Shown in pieces: positions 34,439 to 42,894 of a stretch of DNA of 64,000 nt. The position numbers were made by a program, and so were the translations under genes. How positions within the stretch are numbered: the first letter of the stretch is position 1; each line of letters starts with the position of its first letter. This DNA comes from Crassaminicella profunda (GTDB taxonomy: Bacteria; Bacillota; Clostridia; Peptostreptococcales; Thermotaleaceae): NCBI RefSeq assembly GCF_019884785.1, contig NZ_CP082326.1:401355-465354 (forward strand). Reading direction: 5' to 3'. A model generated the notes under the pieces. It ran no database searches. It was not told where the DNA came from and worked only from the letters and a program-made list of their open reading frames with translations.

Positions 34439-35266
34439 TTGGCAAAAGTAGATTATGAAATGTTAAAGAAAAATGCCACAGAGATTCGAAAAGGAATTAT
34501 TAAAGCAGTACATGCAGCTGGATCTGGTCATCCAGGAGGGTCATTATCTGCTGCAGATATTTTAACTACATTATATTTTTATAAGATGAAAGTAGATCCT
34601 AAAAATCCTAAATGGGAAGAAAGAGATAGATTTGTACTATCAAAGGGACATGCAGCACCTGTTCTTTATGCAACCTTAGCAGAAAAAGGATTTTTTCCTA
34701 AAGAAGAGCTATTAAAATTAAGACATATGGGTGCTATGCTACAAGGTCATCCTGATATGAAAAGAGTACCAGGGGTTGAAATGTCTACAGGTTCTTTAGG
34801 ACAAGGATTTTCATGCAGTATTGGTATGACATTGTCTTCTAAGCTTGATGGAAAAGACACTCGCGTTTATGCATTACTTGGAGATGGTGAAGTACAAGAA
34901 GGTCTTGTTTGGGAGGCTGCAATGGCTGCTAGTCACTACAAGCTAGGTCAATTAACTGCAATACTTGATTATAATGGTATGCAAATAGATGGATTAAATG
35001 ATGAAGTTATGACCATTAATCCTATAAAGGACAAATGGGAAAGTTTTGGATGGCATGTATTAGAAATAGATGGACATAATTTTGAAGAAATTATAAAAGC
35101 TCTTGATGAGGCAGAGGAAATAAAAGATCAACCGACTATGATTATCGCAAAGACGATTAAAGGAAAAGGCGTTTCATTTATGGAAAATCAAGTGGGTTGG
35201 CATGGTAGCGCACCTAAGGATGAAGAAGCAGAAAAAGCATTAAAGGAATTAGGAGGTGCCAATTAA
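34439..35266 (+). CDS. Transketolase, N-terminal subunit
   Basis: Together with the next gene it forms a split transketolase, which moves two-carbon units between sugar phosphates using thiamine diphosphate. The 275 residues cover the ThDP pyrophosphate-binding domain: AAGSGHPGGSLSAADIL, LSKGHAAPVLYA, STGSLGQGFSCSIGM, and the GDG-N motif (GDGEVQEG to NGMQIDG). A TTG start follows AGGAGGG by eight bases. The stop overlaps the start of the second subunit by one base (TAATG). Two-subunit forms are common in Clostridia, Thermotogae and Archaea, where they serve non-oxidative pentose phosphate flux. Confidence 0.96.
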   Translation: MAKVDYEMLKKNATEIRKGIIKAVHAAGSGHPGGSLSAADILTTLYFYKMKVDPKNPKWEERDRFVLSKGHAAPVLYATLAEKGFFPKEELLKLRHMGAMLQGHPDMKRVPGVEMSTGSLGQGFSCSIGMTLSSKLDGKDTRVYALLGDGEVQEGLVWEAAMAASHYKLGQLTAILDYNGMQIDGLNDEVMTINPIKDKWESFGWHVLEIDGHNFEEIIKALDEAEEIKDQPTMIIAKTIKGKGVSFMENQVGWHGSAPKDEEAEKALKELGGAN

Positions 35267-36204
35267 TGAGTCAAAAAATTGCTACAAGAGAAGCCTATGG
35301 AAAGGCACTAGCAGCTTTAGGAAAAGTAAATGAAAATGTGGTTGTATTAGATGCAGATTTATCAAAATCAACAAAGACAGCAATGTTTCAAAAGGAATTT
35401 CCAAATAGATTTTTCAATATGGGAATAGCAGAACAAAACTTAATGGGAACAGCAGCAGGATTTTCAACATGTGGAAAAATCCCATTTGCAAGTACTTTTG
35501 CTATGTTTGCTACAGGAAGAGCTTTTGAAATCATCAGAAACTCTGTATGTTATTCAAAGCTAAATGTAAAGGTATGTGCAACTCATGCAGGTATTACTGT
35601 AGGGGAAGATGGAGCTTCTCATCAAGCCTTAGAGGATTTAGCTGTTATGAGAGCTATCCCGAATATGGTAGTACTAAATCCAGCAGATGCTGTATCAGCA
35701 GAAAAAGCGGTATTTGCTATGGCAGAATATGATGGACCTGCCTATGCAAGATTTGGTAGAGCCGCAGTTCCTGTAATTTATGATGAAGATATGACATTCG
35801 AAATCGGAAAAGGAATAGAAGTAAAAGAAGGTAAAGATGCTACCATTATTGCAACAGGAATTTTAGTTGCAGAGGCTCTAGAGGCAAGAGAACTTCTATC
35901 AAATGAAGGAATTGAAGCAAGAGTCATCGATATGCATACAATCAAGCCTATCGATATAGAAATTATCGTAAAAGCTGCTAATGAGACAGGTGCCATTGTT
36001 ACAGCAGAAGAGCATAATGTTATTGGTGGACTTGGATCAGCTGTAGCTGAGGTACTAGTAGAAAATAAACCAGTGCCAATGAAAAGAATCGGAACGCAAG
36101 ATACTTTTGGTGAATCTGGAAAGCCAAAGGAATTGATGGAAAAATATGAGTTAACGGCGAAGGATATTGTAAAGGCTGTTAAATCAGTTATTAAAATGAA
36201 ATAG
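35266..36204 (+). CDS. Transketolase, C-terminal subunit
   Basis: The 312 residues hold the pyrimidine-binding and C-terminal domains: RFFNMGIAEQNLMGTAAGFS with the catalytic Glu that activates ThDP, THAGITVGEDGASHQALEDLA, and the C-terminal segment ITAEEHNVIGGLGSAVAEVL (here VTAEEHNVIGG). GGAGG lies upstream within the previous gene, and the ATG overlaps that gene's stop, indicating translational coupling and equal subunit amounts. A strong terminator follows. Confidence 0.96.
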   Translation: MSQKIATREAYGKALAALGKVNENVVVLDADLSKSTKTAMFQKEFPNRFFNMGIAEQNLMGTAAGFSTCGKIPFASTFAMFATGRAFEIIRNSVCYSKLNVKVCATHAGITVGEDGASHQALEDLAVMRAIPNMVVLNPADAVSAEKAVFAMAEYDGPAYARFGRAAVPVIYDEDMTFEIGKGIEVKEGKDATIIATGILVAEALEARELLSNEGIEARVIDMHTIKPIDIEIIVKAANETGAIVTAEEHNVIGGLGSAVAEVLVENKPVPMKRIGTQDTFGESGKPKELMEKYELTAKDIVKAVKSVIKMK

Positions 36205-36228
36205 TGGTAGGATTCATTTGAAAAATGA

Positions 36229-36260
36229 TGCTGAGAGATGTTACATCTCTCAGCATTTTT
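36229..36260 (+). terminator. Rho-independent terminator
   Basis: TGCTGAGAGATG (36229-36240) pairs perfectly with CATCTCTCAGCA around a TTA loop, followed by five T. Confidence 0.95.
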
Positions 36261-36277
36261 ATTAGGGAGGGGTTGAT

Positions 36278-36306
36278 TTGACTAGTATAATTGTTTGTAT
36301 TAATAT
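36278..36306 (+). promoter_or_regulatory. Putative promoter of the HigBA-type module
   Basis: TTGACT (36278-36283) and TAATAT (36301-36306) are 17 bases apart. The predicted start near 36313 is only about five bases before the toxin ATG, which suggests a near-leaderless mRNA. Confidence 0.45.
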
Positions 36307-36317
36307 ATAATAGAATT

Positions 36318-36680
36318 ATGAATGGAACAATTATTTTTTATAATGAATACAATGAATATCCTGTGATTGACTTTATTGAGAATCTTACATCAGGAGAAAA
36401 AGCAGAAATAATTCGTTATTTTGATTTATTAGAAGAATATGGAATAAAATTAGGATGTCCATATATACAAAAAATTGGAAAAAAACATAATCTATGGCAG
36501 TTAAAGATTCCCTATGGGAAAAAAGATTTATATTTTATTTTTTTAAATAAAAAAGATAAGGATTTCATTTTTCTTCATGGATTTAGAAATGTTCGAGAGA
36601 CGAATATAAAAGAGGAATTGGAGGTTGCATTAAATCGGACTCTTGAATATGAGCAAAGAAAGGAGGATTCTTTAGGATGA
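36318..36680 (+). CDS. HigB/RelE-type toxin
   Basis: The 120-residue protein belongs to the RelE/HigB-like group (phage Gp49-like): FYNEYNEYPVIDFIENL, a helix pair, then the strands LWQLKIPYGKKDLYFIFL and FIFLHGFRNVRET, which end in basic residues that in the family contact mRNA on the ribosome. ATG 36318 is chosen because homologues begin near here. A TTG at 36291 would add nine residues but lacks a ribosome site, and 36318 also lacks one. The stop overlaps the antitoxin start as ATGA. The toxin-first order is typical of hig operons. Confidence 0.88.
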   Translation: MNGTIIFYNEYNEYPVIDFIENLTSGEKAEIIRYFDLLEEYGIKLGCPYIQKIGKKHNLWQLKIPYGKKDLYFIFLNKKDKDFIFLHGFRNVRETNIKEELEVALNRTLEYEQRKEDSLG

Positions 36681-36952
36681 AGTGGAGAGAGTATAGAGAA
36701 GAGTTAGTAAAAGATCAAGGATGCAAAAGTGAGCTTTATGATAATGAATTAAATTATAAGTTAGTAAGAGAAATCGTTCGATACAGAAAGGAAAGAAATC
36801 TTACTCAAAAGGAATTAGCAGAGATTATTGGGACAAAACAATCGGCCATATCTCGATTAGAATCAGGAAGGATGAATCCATCTGTAGATTTTTTAGTGAA
36901 AGTAGCCAATGCTTTGAATATGAAATTAGATATTAAGTTTATTACGGAATAA
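36677..36952 (+). CDS. HigA-type antitoxin (XRE helix-turn-helix)
   Basis: The 91-residue protein has an XRE/Cro HTH in its C-terminal two thirds: IVRYRKERNLTQKELAEIIG, TKQSAISRLESGRMNPSVDFL. The N-terminal helix would contact the toxin. AAGGAGG lies within the toxin gene, and the ATG overlaps the toxin stop by four bases. It probably binds its own promoter together with the toxin. It converges on the antiporter gene, with stops 4 bases apart and no terminator visible between them. Confidence 0.92.
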   Translation: MKWREYREELVKDQGCKSELYDNELNYKLVREIVRYRKERNLTQKELAEIIGTKQSAISRLESGRMNPSVDFLVKVANALNMKLDIKFITE

Positions 36953-36956
36953 TTTA

Positions 36957-38375
36957 TTATAAATCTAATCCTTCCTTTTCTATTACCTCTTCTAATATAT
37001 TTTTATTATAAAAAAGTCCCCATCCTATATAGGCCATAAAAATTGCAAGAAATGGATTAATTAAATTAAAAAAGGCAAAGGGTAAGTAGGAAAAGGTTGC
37101 TACCCCTAAAGTTGCTGCCTGATATGCGCCACATCCATTCCAAGGACAGAGTGGAGACCATAAAGTAGCTCCATCTTCTAATGTTCGAGATAAAACTCTT
37201 CTATCTAAGTGCATTTGGTCATATAAAAAGGCGTAAGCTCTACCAGGAACAATAATAGAAAGATATTGATCTGTTAAAATAAAATCACTTAAGATACTGG
37301 TAAAAATGGTTGTTCCAATTAAACCAGGTATACTTTTTACCTTTCTAATAATCCCTTCTAATAATACTTCTGTTAATTTTGCTTTTTCCATAATACCACC
37401 AAAAGCTAAAGCAAATATAATCAAAGAAATAGTCCACATCATAGAATGAAAACCTCCACGGGTTAAAAGCGTGTCAACAACTTTTATACCTGTATGAGAT
37501 TGATAGCCAAAATGCAGTACTAAAAAAACGTCCTCTAAAGAACGATTTTGAAAAATAATAGACCAAATTCCTCCTAAAAGAGCACCAAAAAATAGGGAAG
37601 GGATAGGGTGTATTTTTTTTATAGCTGCTAGAAAGATAAAAATAGCAGGAATCATGACAATCGGTTTAATATTAAATTGATTTATTAGTGCATTTTGAAT
37701 TAATTCTACTCTAGTTGAATCAAATTCTCCATAAACAGATTGAAGTCCAACAATGGCATAGATCATGAGTGATATACAAAAGCTTGGCAAAGTCGTATAG
37801 ACCATAGAGCCAACATGAGAATATAAGTTGGTTTCAGCAGTGGCAGCCGCAACGTTTGAACTATCAGAAAATGGGGATAATTTGTCTCCAAAATAGGCAC
37901 CAGAGATGACCATTCCTGCAGCCAAGGCTGGATTGATATTTAATCCAGAAGCAATGCCCATTAGTGCAACTCCTACTGTTCCAGAAGAAGTCCATGAACT
38001 TCCTGTAGCAAAGGAAACAATAGCACAAATGATACAACCAGTAACTAAAAATATTTTAGGTTCAATCAAATCCAAACCATAATAAACCATGGCAGGAATA
38101 GTCCCTGAAGAAATCCAGGTTCCAATGAGCATACCTACAATATGAATAATAACAATGGATTCTACAGCCCTATAGACACTTTGTAAAATGCTTAATCGAA
38201 TATCAGTCCAATCATATCCTAGCCTAAGTGCCATCATTGCAGCAATAACACATCCAAAAACCAATGGAATATGAGGTTCTAAGTTAAATGCATATAATGC
38301 TAATACTAAAAAAAGTCCTAATCCTAAAACGGGTATGAATGCTTCTAGTAAAGATGGCTTTCGACGTGGTTTCAT
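36957..38375 (-). CDS. NhaC-type Na+/H+ antiporter family protein (copy 1)
   Basis: The 472-residue polytopic protein has about eleven to twelve helices and the NhaC-family core FATGSSWTSSGTVGVALMGIA, SGAYFGDKLSPFSDSSNVAAA and LEDGATLWSPLCPWNGCGAYQAATLG. The family exchanges Na+ for H+ or for carboxylates (MleN malate/lactate). It is closely similar along its whole length to the divergent copy on the other side of the shared promoter region. AAGGAGA precedes the ATG. The exchange substrate is not shown by the sequence. Confidence 0.93.
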   Translation of the reverse strand: MKPRRKPSLLEAFIPVLGLGLFLVLALYAFNLEPHIPLVFGCVIAAMMALRLGYDWTDIRLSILQSVYRAVESIVIIHIVGMLIGTWISSGTIPAMVYYGLDLIEPKIFLVTGCIICAIVSFATGSSWTSSGTVGVALMGIASGLNINPALAAGMVISGAYFGDKLSPFSDSSNVAAATAETNLYSHVGSMVYTTLPSFCISLMIYAIVGLQSVYGEFDSTRVELIQNALINQFNIKPIVMIPAIFIFLAAIKKIHPIPSLFFGALLGGIWSIIFQNRSLEDVFLVLHFGYQSHTGIKVVDTLLTRGGFHSMMWTISLIIFALAFGGIMEKAKLTEVLLEGIIRKVKSIPGLIGTTIFTSILSDFILTDQYLSIIVPGRAYAFLYDQMHLDRRVLSRTLEDGATLWSPLCPWNGCGAYQAATLGVATFSYLPFAFFNLINPFLAIFMAYIGWGLFYNKNILEEVIEKEGLDL

Positions 38376-38424
38376 TGATTTATTCTCCTTTGAAATTTAG
38401 CAATCCCTAGTCAAATTGTAACAA

Positions 38425-38452
38425 ATTATACTATTTTATTCAATTCAGTAAA
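38425..38452 (-). promoter_or_regulatory. Putative promoter of NhaC copy 1
   Basis: On the minus strand, TTTACT (38452-38447) and TATAAT (38430-38425) are 16 bases apart, about 50 bases before the start codon. Confidence 0.5.
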
Positions 38453-38474
38453 GATTTTTTCAAAGTATTTATCA

Positions 38475-38503
38475 TTGACAACATATAACATATACGATAT
38501 ATT
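38475..38503 (+). promoter_or_regulatory. Putative promoter of NhaC copy 2
   Basis: A consensus TTGACA (38475-38480) and TATATT (38498-38503) are 17 bases apart. The -10 overlaps the first full 19-bp repeat, so a protein bound to the array could block it. Confidence 0.6.
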
Positions 38504-38562
38504 ATAACATATAAGATATATTATAACATATAAGATATATTATAACTTATATGTTATAATAT
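38483..38562 (+). repeat. Array of 19-bp direct repeats ending in a palindrome
   Basis: The unit ATATTATAACATATAAGAT occurs at 38499-38517 and 38518-38536 without a mismatch. A partial copy lies upstream (38483-38498, one change) and a diverged copy downstream. The last copy is a perfect palindrome: ATATTATAAC (38537-38546), a TTATAT spacer, and GTTATAATAT (38553-38562). The core word TATAAC(A/T)TATA thus repeats four times with a 19-base period between the promoter and the ribosome site of NhaC copy 2. It looks like an operator array, though simple AT repeat expansion is also possible. Confidence 0.8.
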
Positions 38563-38593
38563 GAAATTATTTTTAATAAAGGAGGAAAAAGAA

Positions 38594-39988
38594 ATGAGTC
38601 AGCAACGAAAACCATTGTTTTGGGAAGCATTAGTTCCTGTATTGTCAATGACCATCATTATTGTAGTTACCATATTGAAGTGGGGGTTAGAACCTCATAT
38701 ACCTATTGTTATGGCATGTTTAATTGCAGCTATTATGGCAAAAAAAGTTGGATGTGATTGGAATGATATTCGAAGTGGAATGATTGAGAGTATTTTTAGA
38801 GCTGTTGAAGCATTAATCATTGTAATGATTGTAGGTATGCTCATTGGGACTTGGGTTTTAGGTGGAATTGTTCCAGGAATGGTATACTATGGATTAGCCT
38901 TGATTTCTCCAAGTATTTTTCTTGTAACAGGAGCTATTCTTTGTGCTATTGTTTCTCTAGCAACTGGTAGTGCTTGGACTTCATCAGGGACTATTGGGAT
39001 TGCCTTAATGGGAATTGCAGCAGGCTTAGGTGTAAATCCTGCATTAGCTGCTGGTATGGTTATCTCTGGTGCCTATTTTGGAGATAAGTTATCACCTCTT
39101 TCAGATAGTACCAATGTTGCAGCTGCTACTGCAGAGACGAATCTTTATGATCATGTAGGTGCTATGATGTATACAACGATTCCTAGTTTTATTATTGCAC
39201 TTATTATCTATGGGATTATTGGATTAAAATTTGGAGGAGGAGATTTTGATACATCTAGAGTTCAATTAATTCAAGAAACTATTTTATCTCAATTTCATAT
39301 TACTCCTTGGATCTTAGTACCTCCTATTATCGTTATTATCTCAGCTGTAAAAAGAATTCCAGCTATTCCTTCTTTATTAGGTGGAGCCATTGTTGGTGGT
39401 ATTTGGGCTATGATTTTTCAAGGTAAGGGAATTGGAGATGTCCTTTCTGCTTTTCATTATGGATATACTAGTGATACAGGAGTAGCTATTGTAGATAAAT
39501 TATTAACTCGTGGTGGAGTTGATTCCATGATGTGGACTATATCTTTGATTATATTTGCATTAGCCTTTGGAGGAATTTTAGAAAAAGCACGTTTTGCAGA
39601 AGTAATCATGGAAAAAATTATTGTAAGAATCAAAACCGTAGGAGGATTAGTAGTAGCTACGATTATTACTGGAATTGTATCAGATTTTGTATTGACAGAC
39701 CAATATTTATCTATTTTAGTGCCAGGAAGAATGTTTGCACCCGTTTATGATAAGATGGGATTAGAAAGAAGGTTTTTATCTCGCACATTAGAAGATGGTG
39801 GAACTCTTTGGTCTCCTATGTTTCCATGGAATGGATGTGGTGCTTATCAATCAGCAACTTTAGGAGTTGCTACTTTTTCCTATTTACCATTTGCTTTCAT
39901 GAATTTAATCAATCCTATTGTAGCAATTATATTTGCTTATATTGGATTTGGTATATTTAGAAAAAAAGATCAAAATGTATCTGCTTAA
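38594..39988 (+). CDS. NhaC-type Na+/H+ antiporter family protein (copy 2)
   Basis: The 464-residue paralogue of the divergent gene has the same core motifs: LATGSAWTSSGTIGIALMGIA, SGAYFGDKLSPLSDSTNVAAA and LEDGGTLWSPMFPWNGCGAYQ. ATG 38594 lies nine bases after AAAGGAGG (38577-38584); an ATG at 38561 falls in the repeat array with no ribosome site. Divergent copies with different promoters and only one with the repeat array suggest differential control, perhaps by Na+ or pH. A small membrane protein gene follows 30 bases later. Confidence 0.93.
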   Translation: MSQQRKPLFWEALVPVLSMTIIIVVTILKWGLEPHIPIVMACLIAAIMAKKVGCDWNDIRSGMIESIFRAVEALIIVMIVGMLIGTWVLGGIVPGMVYYGLALISPSIFLVTGAILCAIVSLATGSAWTSSGTIGIALMGIAAGLGVNPALAAGMVISGAYFGDKLSPLSDSTNVAAATAETNLYDHVGAMMYTTIPSFIIALIIYGIIGLKFGGGDFDTSRVQLIQETILSQFHITPWILVPPIIVIISAVKRIPAIPSLLGGAIVGGIWAMIFQGKGIGDVLSAFHYGYTSDTGVAIVDKLLTRGGVDSMMWTISLIIFALAFGGILEKARFAEVIMEKIIVRIKTVGGLVVATIITGIVSDFVLTDQYLSILVPGRMFAPVYDKMGLERRFLSRTLEDGGTLWSPMFPWNGCGAYQSATLGVATFSYLPFAFMNLINPIVAIIFAYIGFGIFRKKDQNVSA

Positions 39989-40018
39989 AATATAAATGAT
40001 TGAATAGGTGAGGATATG

Positions 40019-40432
40019 ATGAAAATAAAAACTTATTCAGGTAAAAAAACAAGTATTTGGGTTAAAATAATGTTAATATTATTTGGAGGAGTCTTGATTA
40101 TTGTCAATGTATTAGCAAAAGAATGTTTTGGAATAATTAGTGGAAGTTTGCTTATTTATCTTTCTACATATAAAAAAGAAGTAAATATTATTTCAGAAGG
40201 AATCAAAATGGATACAACATGTTTTTGGATGAAACATGAACAGGTCATCTATTTTAAAAATATGACCCATTTAAAAATTGAACAAATAGGGGATAAAACT
40301 ATCCTACATTGTGTACAACAATATTTAGGTAGAAAAATTATTGTGGATACAAAATCCATTGAAAAAGTTATGGATTGGGTTCAAGAAAAAAATAATAAGA
40401 TTGTTATAGAAACTGTTCCTATGAAAGCTTAA
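40019..40432 (+). CDS. Small membrane protein with a PH-like tail, unknown function
   Basis: A 137-residue protein with two hydrophobic segments near the N-terminus (about 14-32 and 35-52), followed by a soluble part of alternating strands (IISEGIKMDTTCFWMKHEQVIYFKN) that resembles bacterial PH-like domains. Two adjacent ATG codons (40016, 40019) follow AGGTGAGG; the second has better spacing. It is probably co-transcribed with NhaC copy 2, so an accessory role is possible. No function is assigned. Confidence 0.65.
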   Translation: MKIKTYSGKKTSIWVKIMLILFGGVLIIVNVLAKECFGIISGSLLIYLSTYKKEVNIISEGIKMDTTCFWMKHEQVIYFKNMTHLKIEQIGDKTILHCVQQYLGRKIIVDTKSIEKVMDWVQEKNNKIVIETVPMKA

Positions 40433-40436
40433 GTAG

Positions 40437-40470
40437 AAATAAGGTAATGAAAGATTTCATTGCCTTATTT
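40437..40470 (+). terminator. Rho-independent terminator
   Basis: A 16-bp stem with one G-U (40437-40452 with 40455-40470) ends in a T-run. The A-run on the other side means it may also serve the convergent gene. Confidence 0.88.
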
Positions 40471-40482
40471 TTATGTGTTTTT

Positions 40483-41034
40483 TTAGTTGAAGAAATCTGA
40501 AAATACAAAGCTTAAAGAAAGATAAGAAATAGAAAAAAACAAATTTGCTATAGAGGGAATCAAGAACATGGCAGAAAATAAAGCATAAATAACAAGGCTA
40601 GAAAAATAAATATTGAGAGAGGTAATATGTAAATTTCGATAACGAAAAAATAGATGAAATGATAAAAACACAAAGAATAAATACAATGGAGCCATACAAG
40701 AAAATACAAATGAAATATTTTTGATTAATGAATACTGGTTGTGAAATAATAAAATGCTATTAAAAAAACAGGTAATAAATAGAAAGAGAATAGTTAAATC
40801 TAAGAGTTTGTTTAAATGAGAAAGATTAGAAGATACATCTATTAATTCTTTAAGATCTTTATAAGTAAAAAAGACACATAACATGGTAAATAACATATTT
40901 GAAAAACTCAGTATATTTTTATAAATGGAAATGTTTGTGAAGTGGAATAACGCGATGATGATTAGATTTGTAAAGAAAAGATATAGACCAATAAAAAAGT
41001 GTTCTTCAAATTTTTCATTTAAGTGTAGTAGCAA
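40483..41034 (-). CDS. Polytopic membrane protein of unknown function
   Basis: A 183-residue protein dominated by Leu, Ile and Phe, with about six membrane helices and a short charged N-terminus (HLNEKFEEHF). The layout recalls MASE-like sensory membrane domains without any attached output domain, but no signature was recognised. The TTG at 41034 is chosen because AAAAAGGAG (41052-41044) lies nine bases upstream; a TTG at 41043 touches the site. Frame length and ribosome site make it a likely real gene, but no homologue is known to me. Confidence 0.5.
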   Translation of the reverse strand: MLLHLNEKFEEHFFIGLYLFFTNLIIIALFHFTNISIYKNILSFSNMLFTMLCVFFTYKDLKELIDVSSNLSHLNKLLDLTILFLFITCFFNSILLFHNQYSLIKNISFVFSCMAPLYLFFVFLSFHLFFRYRNLHITSLNIYFSSLVIYALFSAMFLIPSIANLFFSISYLSLSFVFSDFFN

Positions 41035-41201
41035 AAAAATCAACTCCTTTTTAATTGTTCTAAATTGACGAATTATTCTAATAATTTAATAATACCATAA
41101 AAAAGTTATCTTAAAAATAATATATCCAAATTCCTTTAGAATATTTGTACCCCTTTTGGAATAAGCTTTAGTATATATAGAGGTAAAAAGGGGGGAGTCT
41201 A

Positions 41202-41669
41202 GTGAGAGGAAAACTTAATCTTAAGAGGCTAAATTGGAAGAAAATTTTGATTGTAGCTATTGTGATGATGGTCATTATAGCAGCGATTTTTGCTGTTAAA
41301 TATTTTGTAAAGGATGATGATAGCGTGCCTTTTGAAGTATTAAGCGAGGAACAAATCCCACAAAAGATTCAAGAAATATTGCCAAGATACAAAAGTTTAG
41401 AAAGAGCACTGGCGTGTAAAGTAGATGGAGAAATATTTGTTATTGCAACAAGAGGAGAAAAGCCTACTGGTGGATATGCGATTCAAATAGATGGCATTGA
41501 GAAAGTAAAGATAGATGATCAAACAAAGGTGGTTGTTTATACGACCTTTAAAGATCCAAAACCAGGGGATATTGTTACCCAGGTTATTACATATCCCTTT
41601 GTTGTAGTAAAGACAGATTTAACGGATTTACCAGACAAAATAGAATTAAAAGTAAAATATAACGATTAA
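41202..41669 (+). CDS. Membrane-anchored PrcB-like protein
   Basis: A 155-residue protein with a basic N-terminus, one membrane helix (about 15-34) and an exported domain containing FVIATRGEKPTGGYAIQI and the tail PFVVVKTDLTDLPDKIELK. This is the pattern of the PrcB C-terminal (protease complex-associated) family. PrcB of Treponema denticola stabilises a surface protease; here the partner is unknown. A GTG start follows AAAGGGGGGAG by five bases. It is a single gene between terminators. Confidence 0.8.
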   Translation: MRGKLNLKRLNWKKILIVAIVMMVIIAAIFAVKYFVKDDDSVPFEVLSEEQIPQKIQEILPRYKSLERALACKVDGEIFVIATRGEKPTGGYAIQIDGIEKVKIDDQTKVVVYTTFKDPKPGDIVTQVITYPFVVVKTDLTDLPDKIELKVKYND

Positions 41670-41679
41670 AGTATAAATT

Positions 41680-41715
41680 GGCAATGGCCTGTATCCTTAG
41701 ATACAGGCCATTGCC
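41680..41715 (+). terminator. Rho-independent terminator, very stable
   Basis: A perfect 16-bp GC-containing stem (41680-41695 with 41700-41715) with a 4-base loop is followed by ATTATTT. It is the most stable hairpin seen in the window. Confidence 0.88.
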
Positions 41716-41801
41716 ATTATTTACATAGATGATTTTAAAGGATTATGTCGAATTATGTAAACTGGAGAAGGTTAACATAACTTGACAGGAGGAACGCTAG
41801 G

Positions 41802-42854
41802 ATGAATTTAAAAAAGATATTTATTTCTTGTACCTTAGGAACAACTCTTTTTTTAGGAAGTATTGGTATTACTCATGGACAAACATATACCGTACAGAGT
41901 GGTGATGCATTTTGGAAAATTGCTTATGAACATGGGGTAAGTACAAAGGCCTTATTGGAAGCGAATGATATGGATGAAAATACAATCATCTATCCAGGAC
42001 AGAATTTGATTATTCCTGTGAAAGAGACCATTCATACTGTGCAATCAGGAGATACTTATTGGACCATTAGTCAAAAATATGGAGTGAATTTTAAAGAATT
42101 ACTAATATATAATGGAGCTGATGAAAATACATGGCTAAATATTGGAGACAAGGTGAAAATACCTTCTAGCAATGGTACCGATAGTAGTAATATAGAAAGT
42201 AATATGAATAAAGGTAGCGATGAAACAAATAATGATAGTATCAATCAGAATAATCAAGAACCTTATGTAACTTATATGAATTATACAGTAAAATCAGGAG
42301 ATGATCCTTGGAAGCTATCTATTGAATATGGTGTACCTATGATAGAGATATTAAAAGCAAATAATATGAACGAAAAGGAATGGTTGAATATTGGAGATGT
42401 GATTAAAATCCCTGTTCACCATGTACCTGTAAAAGCTACACCTGGGGCTAAGTATGGAGAAAACTTGGATTGGTGGACAGGGGCTCAATATGTTGTTCCT
42501 ATTGGTGCAGAATTCACTTTAATTGATTTTGCAACAGGGAAGAGATGGAAAATGAAAAGAACCATAGGAGCAAATCATGCAGACTGTGAGCCATTAACAA
42601 AAATAGATACAGCTATTATGAAAGAAGTTTGGGGAGGCGTTTTTAGCTGGGAAAGACGTCCTGTGATTGTTGAATATAATGGAAGAAAAATTGCAGCATC
42701 AGCAGCAACTACGCCTCATAGTATTCAGTATATAACAAACAATAATTTTGATGGACATATGGATCTTCACTTTTTAAATAGTACAAGACATAAGGATGGA
42801 GAAATAGACTGGGAACATCAAAAAAATATAAAAATAGCAGCAGGAATTAAATAA
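41802..42854 (+). CDS. Exported LysM protein with a conserved C-terminal domain
   Basis: The 350-residue protein has a signal peptide (about 1-26) and three LysM modules (about 28-72, 77-121, 161-206; each with (V/T)QSGD or KSGD and an (N)IGD/PGQ...IPV end) that bind peptidoglycan, with an Asn/Ser linker between the second and third. A C-terminal domain (about 220-350) with GAEFTLIDFATGKRWKMKRT, EVWGGVFSWERRPV and DGHMDLHFLNSTRH follows. I know this tail from other Firmicute LysM proteins but not its activity. His and Asp residues could form a catalytic or metal site. AGGAGG precedes the ATG. Confidence 0.85.
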   Translation: MNLKKIFISCTLGTTLFLGSIGITHGQTYTVQSGDAFWKIAYEHGVSTKALLEANDMDENTIIYPGQNLIIPVKETIHTVQSGDTYWTISQKYGVNFKELLIYNGADENTWLNIGDKVKIPSSNGTDSSNIESNMNKGSDETNNDSINQNNQEPYVTYMNYTVKSGDDPWKLSIEYGVPMIEILKANNMNEKEWLNIGDVIKIPVHHVPVKATPGAKYGENLDWWTGAQYVVPIGAEFTLIDFATGKRWKMKRTIGANHADCEPLTKIDTAIMKEVWGGVFSWERRPVIVEYNGRKIAASAATTPHSIQYITNNNFDGHMDLHFLNSTRHKDGEIDWEHQKNIKIAAGIK

Positions 42855-42859
42855 AAAAG

Positions 42860-42894
42860 TACTGCAGGTCATTTAAGACTTGCAGTATTTTTTT
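42860..42894 (+). terminator. Rho-independent terminator
   Basis: TACTGCA (42860-42866) pairs with TGCAGTA (42881-42887), continued inward by GTC/GAC, followed by seven T. Confidence 0.88.

Noticed and set aside
36278..36311. TTGACT paired with the consensus TATAAT at 36306-36311 as the HigBA promoter
   Set aside because: The spacing would be 22 bases. TAATAT at 36301-36306 gives the normal 17.
41741..41756. A Spo0A-like box (TGTCGAA) before the LysM gene
   Set aside because: A single 7-base match in AT-rich DNA is expected by chance and there is no second box.
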